A stretch of 64,000 bases of DNA from Mugil cephalus (taxonomy: Eukaryota; Chordata; Actinopteri; Mugiliformes; Mugilidae), in the NCBI RefSeq assembly GCF_022458985.1, contig NC_061781.1, forward strand, positions 5,319,501 through 5,383,500, given 5' to 3'. This document shows, piece by piece, positions 59,301 to 64,000 of this stretch (position 1 is its first letter; the number at the start of each line of letters is the position of its first letter). The position numbers were made by a program, and so were the translations under genes. The notes beneath the pieces are model-generated. The model was not told where the DNA came from. It was given only the letters and a program-made list of their open reading frames with translations, and made no database searches.

Positions 59301-61847
59301 TGCTGGTGATAATGTTGTGTGCACAAAATCTCACTATCTCCAACAAATGAGATATGAGCCATTAAATTGGCCAACAGTTCAACAGACTTAACAGATTACA
59401 ATGTCCAGAGTTCAGAGACTGCTTTTGAAAATGTTCCATTAAACCCCTGATTTCTGGCACTATTTTCCAAAGGCAACTGAGAAACTTTTGATGGACAACC
59501 TTTAAAAGTTTTATAAGACGAGTTAACATGTCACCAAAACCTTTCTTGCCCTATTTTCATGGTCATTCGGTGCCTTTATCTGTGCTTATTTTACTTAAGT
59601 GTACTTGCATTTCAGTAAAACATTATTTCTCATTTGATACAAGTTTAGTCTGCACACTAAAGCTGCCGTTGCTTGCAAAAAAAATTATGGCAATATTAGG
59701 TATCCTTTTGACCACATGTGTATGAAAAACTGTGCGACATGCTTCACTTTGGATTTGTTTTCTCTACCTCTCAAGGTTCATCTGTTTTAATTTTATTGTG
59801 GAACGTACACATTGCACGACTTCACATACAAGTGCTCTGTAGAGTTTCACTGCTTGTTTGGAAACAAAATTGTTTGGAAACTAAAACATCTCTTAATGAA
59901 TGATGTGAATGGAACCAAAAGGGGACCTTGTGAACTGGATTAGAAGCAGTTCAGGAAATCAGTATCAACGCCCCGCCCTAACATATACTGCGTAATAAAG
60001 TTCTAATAATAAGCTTTATGAAGGTTCTTTTATAGTACTGTGGGACCTAACACGTAGTAACACGTAGCCTACACTGGTGTGAGCCATTTCTACTTGTGCA
60101 CCCGTCAGCCTGGTTCACTCTGTAACACCACCACAAAAAACACTAGTTTTGACAGTCAGGTTCATTTTTCTTTCTACTTCCTGCTTCACTTTCAACGATG
60201 GCAACTGAAACCTTGGATGAGATTTCACCGAAAACAAGTCATACAAATGTTTGTATCTCAGAACATCCTCAGTTAACCTTGTTGATTCCTTTTTGATCCA
60301 AAATATTCAACTCAAAAATTGCAGAGGCGGAGAAGCAGTCAGAAATACTGAAGAGGAAACATGCACCAAACGCTGTTGAGGTTTCTGCGTCAACTTAACT
60401 CAGAAGCCTAAAGTGTGGGTAAAGGGCCTGTTAAGATCTTATATCAGGATATGATCTGGGCCATTCAACTGCAAGGGACCAGCTTTAGATACTGATGTTC
60501 ACACCTAGCTTAAGAATGCTTCCCCAGACCGTTTCGCGCCCTGAACGCAAATAGTCAGAGGTCAGTAGAATATTTTAACAGCTGCTGTCTCTAATAATCA
60601 AAGCTGCTGCTCCAGAACCGATCGCAGCGTCATTTTATTTGTGAGTGACACACTGATCTCCACATTGATGTCAGCTAGATCTGCAAAAAACTCAGATTAG
60701 AACTCTAACATCAATAATTCACCACATGCTGGTTACTTAATGACAAAATCATACACGGTGTACTCATATTAAATACTTTCCTTTCTTATTTCTCGCTTAG
60801 ATTTAATTATTTTTTTAGTCAGTTAACAGCTTCAAGGCCAGAATATTTTGACAGGATCATTTATGATAGCAGCGCGTGCTTTCTTCTGAATAAATGAGGC
60901 AAAACTCTGCTGATGCAGGAGCACCCCTTTTGAGTAAGAGCTCTTTAACGCTTTAACTCAGCGTTCACACTGCCACAGGAATGTGGAAAAAATGCATCGC
61001 AGACCCAGTCCACACGTGGTGACAAATCGGATCTGTCAAATGTGATTCACACAACTCTAATGAACTCTTTGAGGAACCATAAACTATTGCCGAGTCAAGG
61101 ACAGTAAAATCAGAGTAATGTACCTGCCTCTAGACAGGTCCTGGCTAACTGGTAAAGACAAATACGAATGAATGCAGGGTATGACACTGTACTACAAATG
61201 TCATAACGTAGAATAATAATCTTAGATTAAACCTCAAGGAACTACAAATCCACAGGAGGATTGCTTCATGCAATATGAGCGTGTGGAACAAAGGTCGGTG
61301 CACTCGTGTCAGTCTGTCCGGTCTTTCCCCATCAGGTCTGGGAGGGAAGTCTGCAACGTTTCCACATTCAGATTATTATTTTTTTAAACGTCCTCCTTGT
61401 ACAAACACATAAACTCTCCAACATTTGCTCGGGTGTGTAAAGTTCTTACTTCCCGACTTCAACATTAAGCTTGAAATCCAACTAATAAACGTCGAGTTAG
61501 GGGGAGTGGGGGGTGGGGGGATGGGGATGGTGGTTGACATTTTGCACACTTGGCTGACATTACATAACGAAACGCGCACACTAAACCCTTTGCACAAACT
61601 CGTTTTCACCCATTCCGAGCACGTCTTTCATTAACGCTGGGGAACAATGACAGTCAATTCACACAGCATCACGCTGTCCTCCGTTACAAACGAGGCTCGT
61701 TGACGCATGCTCACTTGATGAAAGAAAAGAAACTTTGGGCAGCAGCTGACTTTTCCCTCTGCTGCTCGTTTACCGATGCATAGCGAAATCTAAGCTGTTT
61801 TTCATATTTCTACTAAGTCATTCTGTACCAACCTGGAGCTCAGCCAT
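56346..61847 (-). CDS. dbi: Acyl-CoA-binding protein (diazepam-binding inhibitor), four exons
   Basis: Small cytosolic four-helix protein that binds medium- and long-chain acyl-CoA esters. Exons on the minus strand: 61847-61833 (MAELQ), 58208-58091, 57350-57288 and 56419-56346 with TAA. All junctions obey GT-AG and the phases agree (0, 1, 1), giving 89 aa against 87 in mammals. The signature [11 protein letters not shown] is at about residues 31-41, and [16 protein letters not shown] follows at 46-61. The ligand-contact residues known from bovine ACBP align as Y31, K35, K57 and Y76, all present. The C-terminus [27 protein letters not shown] helix is intact (given here only in outline, residues 67-89). 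Intron 1 (58209-61832) is long and loaded with transposon remnants. No canonical AATAAA follows closely; a TATAAA variant lies at about 56173-56178. Confidence 0.96.
56565..56602. mobile_element. Tc1-derived terminal fragment
   Basis: Short piece ACACCGAACATTATAACCAC resembling the terminal repeat of the Tc1-derived copies, inside dbi intron 3. Confidence 0.35.
57405..57575 (+). repeat. Dispersed teleost repeat, second copy
   Basis: TTTCTATTTATACAGCG, TCTCGAGGCGCTTTACAG, AAAAAACTCCCTCAAG and GAGCTCATATGGAGG align in order with 1990-2200. It lies within dbi intron 2. Confidence 0.6.
58823..58978. mobile_element. Tc1-derived non-autonomous element, copy F (partial)
   Basis: ACCCTCAGAAGGCCCATGTC and the end GTGGTCATAATTTTATGCTT then GTTCGGTGCAT match the ends of the family. 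It sits inside dbi intron 1. Confidence 0.5.
59030..59395 (+). mobile_element. hAT transposase C-terminal remnant
   Basis: [20 protein letters not shown] matches the hAT-family dimerisation domain (T..PSER.FS.AG). One frame earlier, [12 protein letters not shown] fits the residues expected just before it, so a frameshift separates them. It lies in dbi intron 1, opposite in strand to dbi. The 59396-60150 sequence is probably the rest of this element or unique AT-rich DNA. Confidence 0.7.
60160..60420 (+). repeat. Dispersed repeat, shorter copy
   Basis: CTTCACTTTCAACGATGGCA (about 60186) and TTCTGCGTCAACTTAACTCA (about 60385) match the blocks at 7205-7245 and 7788-7817, closer together here. 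It is in dbi intron 1. The remainder of the intron to 61832 shows no gene; 61501-61528 is a G-rich patch. Confidence 0.5.
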
Positions 61848-62662
61848 CTTCAGTCCTGGTCGAACGGTGCACTTCTTCTTCGCCTTCTCCTTCTTATTCT
61901 GGTGTTTGTTGGTCGCTTTGACACCGCTGAGCGTATTAGCGCCCTCTACAGGTTAGGACTATTTACAACACATGTCAGATCTTACTGTACAGTCTCAGTC
62001 CTGTAACGTGCAGGAGCCTGAAAACTGTTCCCCTAATCACATGGTGGTTCTCATAATTACTTATTTAACAGAAGAAAACACAACACATACATCTGACATT
62101 CTCTTAGTCCTCGTGATACCTTCATATTTACACCTTTCACCCCCCACCCCTTATACATTCAGAATACCTATTACTATGGAGTAATTAGAATTAGAAAAAA
62201 ATGAATTGCAGAACACCATAAAAATAAAATTTCACTGACTGACGTAAAAATGAGATATGTTTAATTGACTTTTCATCCTTTCGAGGTACATATTGTTGTT
62301 ATCAATGCGATTTTGAATGAAAAAACTATTTCCGTATGTTCGGTGTTCATCTCTATGTTGGAGCAAAATTTGTGTTGTGATTTGATTAAACTTCATCCAT
62401 ATCTTATTTGGGGGATGTCATGTATCTCAGTTTCCAGTTCCTCCTCAGTTAATCAGTAGTTCCTCTATATGCATTGACACTTGACATGCAGTCTGTCTAA
62501 GTCTGTTATTATAAGGCCAGGCCCAGGTATGTTTTTGCCTAAAAACATGTTTTGTCACAAAACTTCCATATTAACATTTTTCTAACTGTAAAATATTATA
62601 AGCGCTCACCTTATTGAGTACAATGTAGGGAACATAAGACACAAAACATTTTAAAACCAGTC
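61848..62662. other. dbi upstream and intergenic sequence
   Basis: About 0.8 kb between the dbi start and the end of c2orf76. The first 120 bp contain a pyrimidine-rich stretch on the plus strand and a GCGCCCTCTA motif. No further gene is seen. Confidence 0.5.
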
Positions 62663-62668
62663 TTTATT
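62663..62668 (-). terminator. c2orf76: Candidate c2orf76 polyadenylation signal
   Basis: Canonical AATAAA on the minus strand about 257 nt after the c2orf76 stop codon, upstream of a T-rich stretch. It would leave about 0.8 kb between the end of this transcript and the dbi start. Confidence 0.5.
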
Positions 62669-62924
62669 CAGCAATTTTAAAACAAAAACATTTTCTGAAT
62701 TAATGAAAGAAAAAGGTTCAAAAATAAAAATACACAGGCATACCACTGATACTTAGGCATCAGCTTGAAAAAAAATAAATAAATATTAAAAGCAAACAAA
62801 GAACCTAAGCTTAACGGCACTCTTATTGTTTTGTTTTATTTTAATAATCAGTATTGTTTGTGGCATGCCTGATATTTATCCTCCATCTTTTAGGAAAGTC
62901 CTCTACAAATGTGAAACACTGTGG

Positions 62925-63920
62925 TCACCAGGCTGTTTTGGGGTTTGCTTTATAGAGACCATAGTCTTCTTTCCTGAAGAAGGCCAGTTCTGTTTCGTTA
63001 GCTGAAAGGACAAACACAAACATGTTAAAAGTCTGATAACTCACAGCAGCACATAAATACTGTACAGATTATTTACCTGGAAACTCTTTATTTTTGGACT
63101 TATACAAAGACATTTGCAGACAGACTGACAACCCACAGCTCTTCCACGTAGTATTTTCACATCTCACAGATATTTATCAGCTTCAGTAATCATACTGGGT
63201 TCATTAATCCAAACCTACATGGAGGATACATAAAGGATCTCTTCACAAACAACAGGTCTACTAATCATCGCCACACTAAAGCTATTCGCATATTGATCGT
63301 TTCCAAATTAGTATTTCTATCATATCTCAATATTATAATTCAGAAATGTATCCAATAACTATTTCAGACCATGGCCAACCCCAACACCTACACAGGTGGG
63401 TGGTGGCTCAACATATCGCTCCTGGCAGAACAAGATTTCAACAACATCCGTTCTAAAGAGGGAGAAAAAAATCCTCCTCAGTTCAAAGAGAATAAGATTG
63501 AACTATATGCTACTAAAATGGTATATGTCTAGCTAATATCTAGACAAAAACTTTCTTGACTGTTACAATCAGATAACATATCCAGCACTGAAGACATTGA
63601 CGCTTTCCAAAACTATCTTAAGAACAAGTTACTGCATTAGATCAGCCTATATCCTCTGAAGAACTAAGGAATGCCTTCTTCTCCATGTCTAAAAATTCCC
63701 CAAATGACTACCCGACTGAGTTCTATAACACTGCTGGTAACTCATATATCTTCTTTTTATCAGAATGGTGAATGAAATCAAATCATCAGGAACCATACCC
63801 ACGCACATAAACACAGCCCTCATCTCAGTTTTACTTACCAACGCCAGCAGCGCTAAGGGTCTGGCCATTGTGTAGAATCAGCTTTTCATCATCATCTAAG
63901 CTCATGACCAACTCGTTAGT
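62925..63920 (-). CDS. c2orf76: UPF0538 protein C2orf76 homologue, 3' end only
   Basis: Partial gene entering from the right edge. Two exons are visible: 63920-63839 (begins TNELVMSLDDDEKLILHNGQ) and the last exon 63001-62925 with TGA. Acceptor CAG|ACT, donor GTTG|GTAAGT and acceptor CAG|CT fit a shared phase-1 intron. The 52 visible residues end ETELAFFRKEDYGLYKANP followed by KTAW, which lines up with the end of human C2orf76 (TNELVLSLEDD, then EIAFFCEEDYKNYKANP) as I remember it. The human protein is about 126 aa, so roughly the last 40 percent is here. Its molecular function is unknown. It lies tandem to and upstream of dbi, about 1.1 kb from the dbi start. Confidence 0.93.
63360..63838 (+). 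mobile_element. L1-like LINE fragment in c2orf76 intron
   Basis: The plus-strand translation with frame breaks reads ISSEELRNAFFSMSKNSPND, YPTEFYNTAGN and MVNEIKSSGTIPTHINTALI, matching RT motifs 1-3 of fish L1-type LINEs (SPGPDGFPAEFYK, then IPTHMNTALIS). It is antisense to c2orf76 and ends against the splice donor at 63838. Confidence 0.75.
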
Positions 63921-64000
63921 CTGAAAAAACAAACACATACTAGTAAACAGTGTCATCTTTCATTTCAGACAATGTTAATAGTAGTGGTAATTTCTTTTAA

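Overview
This is a stretch of vertebrate, almost certainly teleost (ray-finned fish), nuclear DNA. The evidence is split genes with GT-AG introns, a fish-like engrailed-1, and a repeat load made of Tc1/mariner remnants, R4/Dong-like and L1-like retrotransposon pieces, a tRNA-derived SINE and many CA/TG and ATTAG-type microsatellites. Coding density is very low: three protein genes can be assigned with confidence, all on the minus strand and all in the last 16 kb.

Layout: (1) Positions 1 to about 48,200 are a gene desert downstream of en1. It holds decayed mobile elements and, between them, blocks of unique, complex sequence rich in TAATTA/TAATTG homeodomain-type sites (about 420-1320, 14780-15200, 21080-21540, 27640-27970, 29700-30240, 34230-34640, 41130-41610, 43970-44480). 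These look like the conserved noncoding enhancers that surround developmental regulators; that reading is inference. (2) One unassigned, apparently intronless coding block lies at 23,941-25,213 (minus). It has a 250-codon ORF with a Pro/Val-rich tandem repeat and a long coiled coil, preceded by a TATAAATA box and a palindromic CRE (TGACGTCA). It matches no protein I can name and is the best candidate for something undescribed. (3) en1 occupies 48,471-51,199 in two exons. (4) A 5-kb intergenic stretch follows, with microsatellites and a Tc1-derived element. (5) dbi (acyl-CoA-binding protein) occupies 56,346-61,847 in four exons. (6) The 3' part of the c2orf76/UPF0538 gene runs from 62,925 off the right edge.

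en1 encodes the engrailed homeodomain transcription factor. The surrounding desert would be expected to carry its enhancers. dbi and c2orf76 are bystander genes that also sit near EN1 in tetrapods. Here they run in tandem on the same strand, whereas in human C2orf76 and DBI are, as I recall, head to head.

Mobile DNA: a short Tc1-derived non-autonomous family has about six copies in the window. A fold-back element with arms of about 175 bp sits at 11.2-11.9 kb. Two pieces of an R4/Dong-type LINE lie in the same orientation 5.9 kb apart. A hAT transposase remnant lies in dbi intron 1, and an L1-like fragment in a c2orf76 intron ends against the splice donor.
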